A program made the position numbers and the translations under genes. Below the pieces are notes generated by a model, which had not been told where the DNA came from, did not search any database, and saw only the letters and a program-made list of their open reading frames with translations. A stretch of DNA of 64,000 bases. Origin: Brevibacterium atlanticum. Lineage in GTDB: Bacteria > Actinomycetota > Actinomycetes > Actinomycetales > Brevibacteriaceae. The stretch is from contig NZ_CP050152.1 in NCBI RefSeq assembly GCF_011617245.1, positions 186,001 to 250,000 of the forward strand, written 5' to 3'. Position 1 is the stretch's first letter. Every line of letters starts with the position of its first letter. Positions 1-8,125 of this stretch are shown in pieces.

Positions 1-132
1 GACTTGCCGGCCATCCACCAGGATCCATTCGACAGAATCCTGGTAGCGCAGGCCCGGACCGAGGGGCTGGAGCTGCTGACTGCCGATTCGAAGGTCGTGG
101 CGTACGGCGAGCCTGTTGTCGGAGTCGGGTGA
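1..132 (+). CDS. PIN-domain ribonuclease toxin (VapC-like), C-terminal fragment
   Basis: The first 43 codons in frame 1 are the C-terminus of a protein whose start lies outside the window, ending in TGA at 130-132. The segment HQDPFDRILVAQA followed by LLTADSKVVAY matches the end of PIN-domain VapC-type toxins, where the DPFDR Asp is part of the metal-binding acidic cluster and the LLTAD stretch forms the last core strand. Such proteins are Mg-dependent ribonucleases of type II toxin-antitoxin pairs. The partner antitoxin would be upstream and cannot be seen. This is a different PIN subtype from the complete VapC at 9045-9458. Confidence 0.75.
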   Translation, partial: DLPAIHQDPFDRILVAQARTEGLELLTADSKVVAYGEPVVGVG

Positions 133-171
133 GTCGACGAGGATCCACCCGCAGGAGACGGGCGGACTGTC

Positions 172-1536
172 TCAGTGATGCTTCGTGATGCCGAGGTCGA
201 CGCCCTTCGTCTCCTTGACGAGGCTGACCCCGATGAGCGAGATGATGCACACGATGATCATGTAGATCGCGATCGAGATCGACGAACCGGTCTCGGCCAG
301 CAGCGACTCGGCGATCGTCGGGGCGAAGGCACCGCCGAGGATCGCACCGAGCGCATAGCCGATCGAGACTCCTGAGTAGCGGACCTGGGCGGGGAACATC
401 TCCGCGTACATCGCCGACATCGGCCCGTAGGACAGGCCCATGCCGACGGTGAGCACGAAGATGCCGATGCCGTACATCCAGATGTTCGCCATATCGATCA
501 TGAGGAACGTCGGGATGAGCCACACGATGAGCAGGACGTAGCCGATCTGGAAGGTGCGCACGCGTCCGAGCCGGTCCGACAGCGCTCCGCCCCACATCGT
601 GAAGATCAACCACCCGAAGCTCGCCAGCGTCGTCGCCAGCAGCACGGGTGCCCGGTCGAGGCCGACCGATCCGCCCTCGGCGAGCGGGCGGGAGGCATAG
701 GCGGCGAAGAACGCGATGATCATGTAGCCGACCGCGTTGTTGCCGATGAAGATGACCGCGGAGAGGATGACCTCCTTCGTGTTCTTCCGAAACAGCGTGC
801 CCAGCGGTGCGGAGGATTCGGCCCTGCGTTCGGCGAGCTCCGCGAAGACAGGGGACTCCTCGACCTGGCGGCGGATGTAATAGCCGATGAAGACGAGGAC
901 GACGGAGAGGAGGAACGGGATCCGCCAGCCGAAGCTCGCGAACTGCTCGGGGCTGAGCGTCGTGGTCAGAATCCAGATCACGCCAGTGGCGAGGATCATC
1001 CCGACCGGCACCCCGATCTGCGGGTAGGCCCCGAAGATGCCGCGCTTGGAGATCGGCGCGTGTTCGACCGACAGCAGAGCCGCCCCGCCCCATTCACCGC
1101 CGGCCGAGAAGCCCTGGAGGATCCGCAGCAGGGTGAGCAGGATCGGTGCACCGACGCCGATCGCGGCATAGGTCGGCAGCAGGCCGATGAGAGAGGTCGC
1201 GGCCCCCATGAGGATGAGCGTGAGCACGAGCATCTTCTTCCGCCCGATCCGATCGCCGAGGTGGCCCGCGATGATCGCGCCCAACGGCCGGAACAGGAAG
1301 GAGATCCCCAGAGAAGCCCAGGCCATGATCTGACCGAGTGCCGGATTGTCGGCGGCGAGCGGGCCGAAGTACTGCGTCGAGAGGACGAGGCCGGCGGCCT
1401 GGGCGTAGATGAAGAAGTCGTACCACTCGATGGTGGTCCCGACGAGGGTGCCGGCGAGGACCTTGCGCTCCTCGCGGGTGATCGAATGCGGTTCGGCCGG
1501 ATTCGGTGTGGTGGGGTCTGATGCGGTGGCGGACAT
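172..1536 (-). CDS. MHS-family (metabolite:H+ symporter) MFS transporter
   Basis: A 454-residue, twelve-helix major facilitator. The N-terminal signature GTTIEWYDFFIYA and the cytoplasmic loop motif GHLGDRIGRKKML are typical of the MHS subfamily, which imports organic acids with protons. I use the ATG at 1536 because GGAGA stands 8 bases upstream; an upstream in-frame ATG at 1620 lacks this. The gene is divergent from paaZ, and the shared 284-bp intergenic region has two copies of the palindrome also found before paaI and paaA. That context suggests phenylacetate or a related aromatic acid as substrate. The transporter class is seen in sequence; the substrate is inferred. Confidence 0.85.
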   Translation of the reverse strand: MSATASDPTTPNPAEPHSITREERKVLAGTLVGTTIEWYDFFIYAQAAGLVLSTQYFGPLAADNPALGQIMAWASLGISFLFRPLGAIIAGHLGDRIGRKKMLVLTLILMGAATSLIGLLPTYAAIGVGAPILLTLLRILQGFSAGGEWGGAALLSVEHAPISKRGIFGAYPQIGVPVGMILATGVIWILTTTLSPEQFASFGWRIPFLLSVVLVFIGYYIRRQVEESPVFAELAERRAESSAPLGTLFRKNTKEVILSAVIFIGNNAVGYMIIAFFAAYASRPLAEGGSVGLDRAPVLLATTLASFGWLIFTMWGGALSDRLGRVRTFQIGYVLLIVWLIPTFLMIDMANIWMYGIGIFVLTVGMGLSYGPMSAMYAEMFPAQVRYSGVSIGYALGAILGGAFAPTIAESLLAETGSSISIAIYMIIVCIISLIGVSLVKETKGVDLGITKHH

Positions 1537-1622
1537 GAGTGGGTCTCCATTGACTCGTGATGTCGACAGACTCGTGATGTCGACGATGGCCGATCCCGCG
1601 CCGATGCGGAGTGCGGCCATAT

Positions 1623-1640
1623 TGTGACTACTTGGTCAGT
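1623..1640. promoter_or_regulatory. Putative PaaR operator 1
   Basis: TGTGACT-ACTT-GGTCAGT. One half-site matches the GGTCAGT half seen at 12698; the other is weaker. It lies about 87 bp upstream of the transporter start at 1536. Compare sites at 1724, 12405 and 12687. Assignment to PaaR (gene at 9510) is inferred from position only. Confidence 0.55.
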
Positions 1641-1723
1641 AATTCTAGTCGATCATAGATCAGGGATGTGCCGTGCGCCACTTGTTCTTCTGGTTCTTCG
1701 CGCCGGAGTCTCCGATGACAATT

Positions 1724-1741
1724 ACCGACCGATTGGTTAGT
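1724..1741. promoter_or_regulatory. Putative PaaR operator 2
   Basis: ACCGACC-GATT-GGTTAGT, a 7-4-7 palindrome in AT-rich surroundings about 80 bp upstream of the paaZ ATG, a position suited to repression of the paaZ promoter. It is one of four related sites in the window. Confidence 0.65.
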
Positions 1742-1820
1742 ATATTTTCAAGGAAGCGGCAGCGGTGCCGGAAGCGGTCGCCGTGAACCGGGAGACAGTG
1801 TTCGACCAGGAGAGCAAAGC

Positions 1821-3857
1821 ATGACCGACATCCTCAGTTCCTATGTGGCTGGAGACTGGCACACGCCCGCTGCGGCCGAGTCCGCCCGTCCCGTCCGCGA
1901 TGCCGGCACCGGTGAACTCCTCCACGAGGTCAGCTCCTCCGGCATCGACTTCGCCGCCGTCGCCGACCATGCGAAGACCACCGGCGTCACCGAACTGCAG
2001 AAGCTCACCTTCCACCAGCGCGGGGTGATACTGAAGAAGCTCGGCGGCTACCTCATGGAGCGCGCCAAGGGCTACCACGAGATCTCATTCACGACGGGCA
2101 CCACGAAGCGCGACGCTTTCGTCGACATCGAAGGCGGCATCGGCACGCTCTTCACCTATTCCGGCGTCGCGCGTCGGCAGATGCCGAATTCGACGGTCCA
2201 CCTCGACGGCGGAATCGAGCGTCTGTCGAAGAACGGCACCTTCGTCGGCCGCCACATCCTCACCTCCCGGCAGGGGCTGGCTTGCCAGATCAACGCCTTC
2301 AACTTCCCCGTCTGGGGCATGCTCGAGAAGTTCGCCCCGATGTTCGTCGCGGGAGTCCCCGTCGTCGTCAAACCCGCCACCGACACCGCTCACCTGACCC
2401 GCGCCGTGGTCGCGGACATGGTCGAATCCGGGCTGCTGCCCGACGGCGCCATCCAGCTCATCAGCGGCGACGTCACCCCGCTCTTCAATCACCTCGCCGA
2501 ACAGGATGCGATCGCCTTCACCGGCTCCGCGGCCACCGCGCGTCGCCTCTCCGGGCTCGACTGTGTGACCGAGCGCGGCACCCGCTTCTTCGCCGAGGCG
2601 GACTCCCTGAACTTCTCCCTGCTCGGACCCGACGCCGGCCCCGGCTCTCAGGAATTCGACCTCTTCGTCGACGGGGTGGTGGCAGAGATGACCGTCAAGG
2701 CCGGACAGAAGTGCACCGCGATCCGGCGCACGATCGTCCCGCAGGCCCACGCCGAGGCGGTCGGCGAAGCCATCATCGCGAAGCTCTCCACCCAGGGCGT
2801 GGGCGACCCGCGCGAGAAGTCCACCCGCCTGGGCCCCGTGGTCTCCGACAAGCAGCGCAGCGACGTCCTCGACGCGGTCGATGAGATCCTCGCCGGGGGA
2901 GCGCATCTGCTCACCGGCGGTCGTGAGGAGTCCGACCGTCTGGCCGCCGAGCACGGCGGCGCATATGTCGCAGCGACGGTGCTCCAGGCCGACGACGCCT
3001 GGGTCGATGCCGTCCACGACATCGAAGCCTTCGGGCCCGTGACCTCGATCATCACCTATACCGACACCGAGGAGGCCGTCCGTCTGGCCGCCCGTGGCCG
3101 GGGCTCCCTGGTCGGGTCGGTCGTCACCCATGACTCCGAATTCGCCACCGAGTTCGTCCGCCGGGTCGCTCCCTGGCACGGGCGCATCCTCGTCCTCGAC
3201 CGCGATGACGCCGAGGAGTCGACCGGTCACGGATCACCCCTGCCGAACCTCATCCACGGCGGTCCGGGTCGGGCCGGCGGCGGCGAGGAGATGGGCGGAC
3301 TGCGCGGCGTCGAACACTTCATGCAGCGCACCGCGATCCAGGCCTCCCCGGACATGCTCACCGCGATCGGCGGGGAATGGGTGAACGGTTCGGAGCGCCA
3401 CCTCGGCGATCATCCGTTCACGAAGTCGCTTGCCGGCCTGCGCATCGGCGATGCGCTCGAGTCCGAATGGCGCGAGGTCACTCTCGACGATATCGAGCAC
3501 TTCGCGAACTTCACCGGCGACACCTTCTACGCTCACATGAACGAGGAGGCGGCTGCGGCGAATCCCTTCTTCCCGGGGCGCGTGGCGCATGGCTACCTCA
3601 TCGTGTCCTTCGCCGCCGGGCTCTTCGTCCAGCCGGACCCGGGCCCGGTGCTCGCGAACTACGGCCTCGAAGGGCTGACCTTCATCACGCCCGTGTCCCC
3701 GGGGGATCGGCTCAAGGTCACGTTGACGGCGAAGCGCATCACCCCGCGCGAGACCGACGAATACGGCGAGGTCCGCTGGGACGCTCAGGTCGTCAATCAG
3801 AACGAGGAACCCGTCGCGAACTACGACGTGCTCACCCTCGTGGCCAAGGAGTACTGA
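1821..3857 (+). CDS. paaZ: PaaZ: oxepin-CoA hydrolase / 3-oxo-5,6-dehydrosuberyl-CoA semialdehyde dehydrogenase
   Basis: A 678-residue bifunctional enzyme of phenylacetate catabolism. Residues about 1-510 form an aldehyde dehydrogenase domain with general base Glu259 (in FFAEAD) and nucleophile Cys298 (in AGQKCTA). Residues about 525-678 form a MaoC-like (R)-hydratase domain with catalytic Asp567 and His572 in GDTFYAH. Known family role: the hydratase domain opens the oxepin-CoA ring and the dehydrogenase domain oxidises the semialdehyde before it cyclises. Both catalytic sets are intact. The protein starts MTDILSSYVAGDW. It is separated from the paaA block by about 9 kb, but its promoter shares the same palindromic operator type. 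Confidence 0.95.
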   Translation: MTDILSSYVAGDWHTPAAAESARPVRDAGTGELLHEVSSSGIDFAAVADHAKTTGVTELQKLTFHQRGVILKKLGGYLMERAKGYHEISFTTGTTKRDAFVDIEGGIGTLFTYSGVARRQMPNSTVHLDGGIERLSKNGTFVGRHILTSRQGLACQINAFNFPVWGMLEKFAPMFVAGVPVVVKPATDTAHLTRAVVADMVESGLLPDGAIQLISGDVTPLFNHLAEQDAIAFTGSAATARRLSGLDCVTERGTRFFAEADSLNFSLLGPDAGPGSQEFDLFVDGVVAEMTVKAGQKCTAIRRTIVPQAHAEAVGEAIIAKLSTQGVGDPREKSTRLGPVVSDKQRSDVLDAVDEILAGGAHLLTGGREESDRLAAEHGGAYVAATVLQADDAWVDAVHDIEAFGPVTSIITYTDTEEAVRLAARGRGSLVGSVVTHDSEFATEFVRRVAPWHGRILVLDRDDAEESTGHGSPLPNLIHGGPGRAGGGEEMGGLRGVEHFMQRTAIQASPDMLTAIGGEWVNGSERHLGDHPFTKSLAGLRIGDALESEWREVTLDDIEHFANFTGDTFYAHMNEEAAAANPFFPGRVAHGYLIVSFAAGLFVQPDPGPVLANYGLEGLTFITPVSPGDRLKVTLTAKRITPRETDEYGEVRWDAQVVNQNEEPVANYDVLTLVAKEY

Positions 3858-3866
3858 GGGCCGGGT

Positions 3867-3899
3867 CGGCTGTCCCCGTCGAACAGGCGAGGGCAGCCG
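3867..3899. terminator. Probable bidirectional terminator between convergent paaZ and lipid kinase gene
   Basis: CGGCTGTCC at 3867-3875 pairs with GGGCAGCCG at 3891-3899 with one mismatch. It sits just after the paaZ stop and before the 3' end of the minus-strand gene at 3933. No long T run is visible, so confidence is moderate. Confidence 0.45.
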
Positions 3900-3932
3900 G
3901 TTGGGCGGTTTGGGATTCGCACGGAATGAGAT

Positions 3933-4829
3933 TCAGGCAGGGACGCGAACGGTGAGCGCTGCCGGGCGGATCCGCACGGTCGCCGGTGTCTGTGCCACCG
4001 CATCGCCGTCAGCGACGATCTCCATCGGTTCCGTGGTGGCGATGTGGATCTCGCGGGCCCGGGTGAAGCGGATGTGCGGGTGGAGTCGACGTCCGGCCCC
4101 GACCATATAGGCCACGAGTTCCACAGCCAGGAGTGGGATGGCGGCGTCGGTGAAGAGCACCACGTCGATGAGGCCGTCGTCGATCTCGGCTGCCGGCGAG
4201 AGCCGCAGGCCGCCCCCGTACCGTCCGGAGTTCGCGAATCCGGCAGAGAACCCCCGGAAGTCGATGCGCTCGCCGTCGACGGTCAGCGCCAGCTCGATGC
4301 GGCGGGCGCGGACGATCGCACGGACCAGTCCGTACAGGTAGACCCAGTGGCCGCGGATCCGTTTGACCGAATCGGCGAAGACCTGGACCTGCGAGTCGAG
4401 GCCGAGACTGACGTTGCCGACGCAGACGCGCCCGTCGAGGTCGAGGACATCGATGGTGCGATTGCGGCCGGCGGCGATGAGACCGGCGGCGGCCGAGACA
4501 TCCTTCGGGATGCCGAGCTTGCCGATGAAGTCGTTGCCGCGACCCCCTGGCACGATGCCCAGCACCGTATCCGTGCCGACGAGGCCCGCCGCGACGGACC
4601 GGACCATGCCGTCCCCACCGAGCGAGAGGACGATCGGCGCTCCCTGCTCGGCGAATCCTGCGGCGAGCTGCGTCGCATGCTCTTCGCTCGTGCTCTCGAC
4701 GAGTTCGGCAGTGAAGCCGTCTGCGGCCAGGACCTTCGTCAGCGGTGCGATCCGCTTCCGGACTGCGCCGTTGCGGGCGGAGGGATTGAGGATGACAGGG
4801 ACGGTCGCCTGTTCGGTCGCCGGACTCAT
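3933..4829 (-). CDS. Diacylglycerol kinase-family lipid kinase
   Basis: A 298-residue DAGK catalytic-domain protein (YegS/DgkB-like fold). It opens with VPVILNPSARNG, then has LSLGGDGM and GIVPGGRGNDF, the nucleotide-binding loops of lipid kinases. Two family positions are altered: GGDGM rather than GGDGT, and GGRGND rather than the usual GTGND. The ATG at 4829 overlaps the preceding gene stop by 4 bp (ATGA), giving translational coupling to the flavoprotein at 4826-6487. Family members phosphorylate diacylglycerol or related lipids with ATP. The same neighbours (GlpD, AGPS-like protein, TetR) surround Rv2252 in Mycobacterium tuberculosis as I recall it. The exact lipid substrate here is unknown. 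Confidence 0.88.
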   Translation of the reverse strand: MSPATEQATVPVILNPSARNGAVRKRIAPLTKVLAADGFTAELVESTSEEHATQLAAGFAEQGAPIVLSLGGDGMVRSVAAGLVGTDTVLGIVPGGRGNDFIGKLGIPKDVSAAAGLIAAGRNRTIDVLDLDGRVCVGNVSLGLDSQVQVFADSVKRIRGHWVYLYGLVRAIVRARRIELALTVDGERIDFRGFSAGFANSGRYGGGLRLSPAAEIDDGLIDVVLFTDAAIPLLAVELVAYMVGAGRRLHPHIRFTRAREIHIATTEPMEIVADGDAVAQTPATVRIRPAALTVRVPA

Positions 4830-6487
4830 AGTGCCCTCGGTCCGTTCATGAGCTTGCCGGGATTCATGATCCCCGCCGGGTCGACCTCGGCCTTGGCTGC
4901 GCGCAGCATTGTCAGCCACAGCTCACCGGTCTCGTCAGACAGCCAGGGAGCATGGTCCGCGCCGGTGCCGTGATGGTGGGTGATCGTTCCGCCGCCTGCG
5001 ACGATGGCCTCGCTCGCCGCCGTCTTCAACGCCTTCCACTGCTCGAGCTCCGTGCCTTCTTCCTGCCGGGCGAAGACCGTGTAGTAGAGCGAGCAGCCCG
5101 AGGAGTAGAGGTGAGAGATGTGGCAGAGGACGAAGGCCGGAGTGCCGCGGGCAGCCATTGTCGCTTCGATCTGCGATCCGATCTCTGCGTGGAGGTCTTC
5201 GATCATGCTCCACGGCGCCGCCGTCTCCATCGTGTCGACGACGATGCCCTCGGTCAGCAGCTGATCGCGCAGATAGGGGGTCGAGAAGCGGTGCTTCTCC
5301 CACTGCGTCTCTGGGGTGCCGCCGATGGTCACCCCTTTGTGTCGTCGGGCGATCGTGCGGCCTTCGGCACGCCGCGATCGTGCCTCGGGCCTGCGACCGT
5401 CGAAGCGGAGCACCATCAGGCACGGCGTCGTGACGCCGCGCGCATTGAGATACGCCTGCAGCCCCTTGCGCTGGAGGTCGCTGCCGAGCTGTGCGAGACC
5501 GAACGCCGTCTCGTTGACGTCGGAGAGCCTCGCGATGTCGGGACGCAGTCCGCTCTGCTCCATCTCCCGCAGAGCGGTCGCGCCCGAATGGAAATCGGGG
5601 AAGAACCAGGCGTCGGGCAGCGTGGCCTCGGGGAGGCGTGTGATGCTCAGGGTGGCCTGCGTGATGATGCCCAGCGTTCCCTCAGAGCCGACGAGGACCT
5701 GCCGCGGGTTCGGTCCGGCCGCCGAGGCCGGGGTCGAGCGCAGTTCGATCGGTCCGCTCGGCGTCGAGGCGCGCAGACCGAGCACGTTCGCGTCGATGCG
5801 GCCGTACCCGGTGGACTGCTGACCGGCCGAGCGTGTGGCGACCCAACCGCCGACCGTGCTGAATTCGAAGGACTGAGGAAAGTGGCCGAGGGTGAACCCT
5901 TCGGCCTGCAGCCTCTCCTCGAGGTCGGGGCCGAAGACCCCGGCTTGGACGGTTGCCGTCAGGGACTCCTCGTCGATGTCGATGACCTCGCCGAGGCGGG
6001 CGAGACTGATGCACACGCAGCTGTGGAAGTCCGGCCGGAAGGCGTCGATGCCTCCGACGACGCTCGTTCCACCGCCGAACGGGACGACGGCGATGCGCTC
6101 GTCGGAGCAGATTCTCAGCAGCTCGTCGACCTCGGTGTCCGAAGCGGGGTATAGCACCGCGTCGGGCGCGAACGGCAGACGACCGCCGCGCAGTCGGATG
6201 AGGTCGGGGACACTGCGCCCTGCTGCGTGGGAGACGCGAGTGGCATGATCATCGCGGATGTACTCGTCACCCAGCACGGCCTCGAAGCGGGTCCGGGCGC
6301 CCGCCGGGAGTGTGGACTTCGGCAGGTCGACGTTCTCGAGGTCGGCGGGTGGGCGGTGGACGCCCTTCGGCCAGCCGCACACCTTCGTGAGCATCGTCTT
6401 CGCGCCAGGTTTGACTGGGCCGTCGTGGCCGTCCTCACCCCAGCCCCACCAGCGCATCCGTGGTTGTGTGGTGTCCATGCTGGTCAT
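4826..6487 (-). CDS. FAD-linked oxidase, alkyl-dihydroxyacetonephosphate synthase (AGPS)-like
   Basis: A 553-residue VAO/PCMH flavoprotein. The N-terminus has RWWGWG, as in AGPS enzymes (KWxGWG). A PCMH FAD-binding domain follows at about residues 95-275 (VVPFGGGTSVVGG, then GTLGIITQATL). The C-terminal half has YLRD, ETAAPWS and an HHHGTG motif, which correspond to the active-site Arg, substrate loop and His triad of AGPS. Known AGPS chemistry exchanges the acyl chain of acyl-DHAP for a fatty alcohol, making the ether bond of ether lipids. The start at 6487 overlaps the glpD stop (ATGA). An alternative reading is a D-lactate/glycolate-type dehydrogenase, but the AGPS motifs argue against it. 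Confidence 0.85.
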   Translation of the reverse strand: MTSMDTTQPRMRWWGWGEDGHDGPVKPGAKTMLTKVCGWPKGVHRPPADLENVDLPKSTLPAGARTRFEAVLGDEYIRDDHATRVSHAAGRSVPDLIRLRGGRLPFAPDAVLYPASDTEVDELLRICSDERIAVVPFGGGTSVVGGIDAFRPDFHSCVCISLARLGEVIDIDEESLTATVQAGVFGPDLEERLQAEGFTLGHFPQSFEFSTVGGWVATRSAGQQSTGYGRIDANVLGLRASTPSGPIELRSTPASAAGPNPRQVLVGSEGTLGIITQATLSITRLPEATLPDAWFFPDFHSGATALREMEQSGLRPDIARLSDVNETAFGLAQLGSDLQRKGLQAYLNARGVTTPCLMVLRFDGRRPEARSRRAEGRTIARRHKGVTIGGTPETQWEKHRFSTPYLRDQLLTEGIVVDTMETAAPWSMIEDLHAEIGSQIEATMAARGTPAFVLCHISHLYSSGCSLYYTVFARQEEGTELEQWKALKTAASEAIVAGGGTITHHHGTGADHAPWLSDETGELWLTMLRAAKAEVDPAGIMNPGKLMNGPRAL

Positions 6488-8058
6488 CCTTCTTCCTTGA
6501 GGGTGTCGGCGTCCTTGAGGGTGCCGGTCAGTTCGGGAGCCAGGGTGCGCACCGCCGCTGCGAAGTCCTCCCGGTCGGCATCGACGAGACCCCAGCGGGT
6601 CCGCCGGTCGATGACATCGTCTACGGTGACGGCGAGTTCGTGCTCGACGGCGAAGCGCACCTCGGCGCCGGTGAAGGGGATCCCCTCGGCTACCGGTTGT
6701 CCGAGTGCGGGATCGTCGGCGGCATAGGCGGCGACCACCTCGGCGTCGGTGCCATAGCGGGCGACGAGGCGCTCGGAGGTCCCGGGTGCCGGGGGACCGA
6801 TGCCGGTCAGGCCCAGCGTGGCGGTGCGGCACGGTCCGGCCGTGAGCCCGCCCGCCTCGACGGCGGCATCGACCGCATCCTCGGCCATGCGCCGGTAGCC
6901 GGTGAGCTTGCCGCCGACGATGGTGACGACATCGGTGCGAGTATCCCGGAGCAGCGCGTGCTTGCGGGAGAGGTCGGCACTGGACTCGCCCTTGCTCTTG
7001 AGCAGCGGCCGGAAACCGGCGTAGCTGCCGACGACATCCTCGGGGGTCAGCGGATCCTCCAGTACCGCATTGACGGTGTCGAGCAGGAACGTGGTCTCAT
7101 CGCCGTCGGGGCGCGCCCGCTCGGGGATGGGTCCGTTGTGCGGATCGTCGGTGAGCCCGATCATCACGAGGCCGTCGTGCCACGGCACGGCGAAGACGAA
7201 GCGGCCGAAGTGACCGGGCACCGGTGCGGTGACGGCGGCCGTCGGATTGCCGAGGCGCTTGGCTCTCACGAGCAGATGTGAGCCCTTGCTCGGGGCGAGT
7301 TCGACATCGTCGGAGAGGGCGTCGGCCCAGACCCCGGCGGCGTTGATGATCTGCTTCGTGCGGATCGTGTGCTCTTCTCCGCTGAGGCGGTCGGTGATGT
7401 GGACTCGGCCGGGTTCGACCTCGGTGGCGGTGGCGTAGGTGATGATGCGGGCACCGGCGGCGGCGGCCGTGCGGGCGATCGTCAGCACCAGCCTGGCATC
7501 GTCGATGAGCTGCCCGTCCCAGCTGAGCAGGCCGCCACGCAGCCCGTTCGTGGTGGTGGCGGGAGCCAGGCGGGCGATGGCCTTGGCGGAGACGCGCTTA
7601 GGGTGTGGGAGGACCGACTTCGGGGTTCGTGCCAGCATCCTCAGCACATCACCGGCGACGAAGCCGGCCCCGGTCGTCACGGCGTCCTTGCGGCTGCTGC
7701 CGGCGTGCAGGGGGAAGAGCATCGGGACGGGGCGGATGAGATGCGGGGCGATCTGCGTCATCAGCCGACCGCGTTCGACCGCGGACTCCCAGGCGATGGG
7801 GAAGTCGAGCTTCGCGAGGTAGCGCAGCCCGCCGTGGGCGAGTTTCGAACTCCAGCTGCTCGTGCCCGAAGCGAGGTCAACGCGTTCGATGAGCACGGTG
7901 TTCAACCCACGGCTCGCCGCGTCGAGAGCCACGCCGACGCCGGTGAAGCCGCCGCCGATGACGACGATGTCGACCGTGTCGTCCGCCGCTGCGTCGGCGA
8001 GGTCCTGGGTGCGCTGTGCCGCATTGAGCGCGGCATCCCCTGAGGGAGTGGAAGTCAT
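6484..8058 (-). CDS. glpD: FAD-dependent glycerol-3-phosphate dehydrogenase GlpD
   Basis: A 524-residue flavoprotein of the DAO superfamily. It starts with an FAD Rossmann motif, VVIGGGFTGVGVALDAASRG, near residue 31, followed by the SSWSSKLAHGGLRYL signature of GlpD enzymes. It oxidises glycerol-3-phosphate to DHAP and passes electrons to the quinone pool at the membrane. AAAGG stands 6-10 bases before the ATG at 8058. It is the first gene of a three-gene overlapping set with the AGPS-like protein and the lipid kinase, and is divergent from a TetR gene; a near-perfect palindrome lies between. In this setting it could also supply or remove DHAP for an ether-lipid-type pathway (inference). Confidence 0.93.
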   Translation of the reverse strand: MTSTPSGDAALNAAQRTQDLADAAADDTVDIVVIGGGFTGVGVALDAASRGLNTVLIERVDLASGTSSWSSKLAHGGLRYLAKLDFPIAWESAVERGRLMTQIAPHLIRPVPMLFPLHAGSSRKDAVTTGAGFVAGDVLRMLARTPKSVLPHPKRVSAKAIARLAPATTTNGLRGGLLSWDGQLIDDARLVLTIARTAAAAGARIITYATATEVEPGRVHITDRLSGEEHTIRTKQIINAAGVWADALSDDVELAPSKGSHLLVRAKRLGNPTAAVTAPVPGHFGRFVFAVPWHDGLVMIGLTDDPHNGPIPERARPDGDETTFLLDTVNAVLEDPLTPEDVVGSYAGFRPLLKSKGESSADLSRKHALLRDTRTDVVTIVGGKLTGYRRMAEDAVDAAVEAGGLTAGPCRTATLGLTGIGPPAPGTSERLVARYGTDAEVVAAYAADDPALGQPVAEGIPFTGAEVRFAVEHELAVTVDDVIDRRTRWGLVDADREDFAAAVRTLAPELTGTLKDADTLKEEG

Positions 8059-8069
8059 ACTCGACCTTT

Positions 8070-8089
8070 CTGGTACTAAGTCGTGCCAG
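8070..8089. promoter_or_regulatory. Putative TetR operator between glpD and its divergent regulator
   Basis: CTGGTAC-TAAGTC-GTGCCAG, an inverted repeat with 6 of 7 arm positions paired. It is centred about 20 bp upstream of the glpD start and about 45 bp upstream of the TetR start, placed to control both genes. Confidence 0.6.
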
Positions 8090-8125
8090 TTTGCAATCCA
8101 GAGGGGATGTTGTCAAGATCACAGT

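Noticed and set aside
2085..3230. Long open frame on the minus strand opposite paaZ
   Set aside because: It mirrors paaZ codons in GC-rich DNA; the translation is Gly/Asp/Val-rich with no family resemblance, while paaZ has all catalytic residues.
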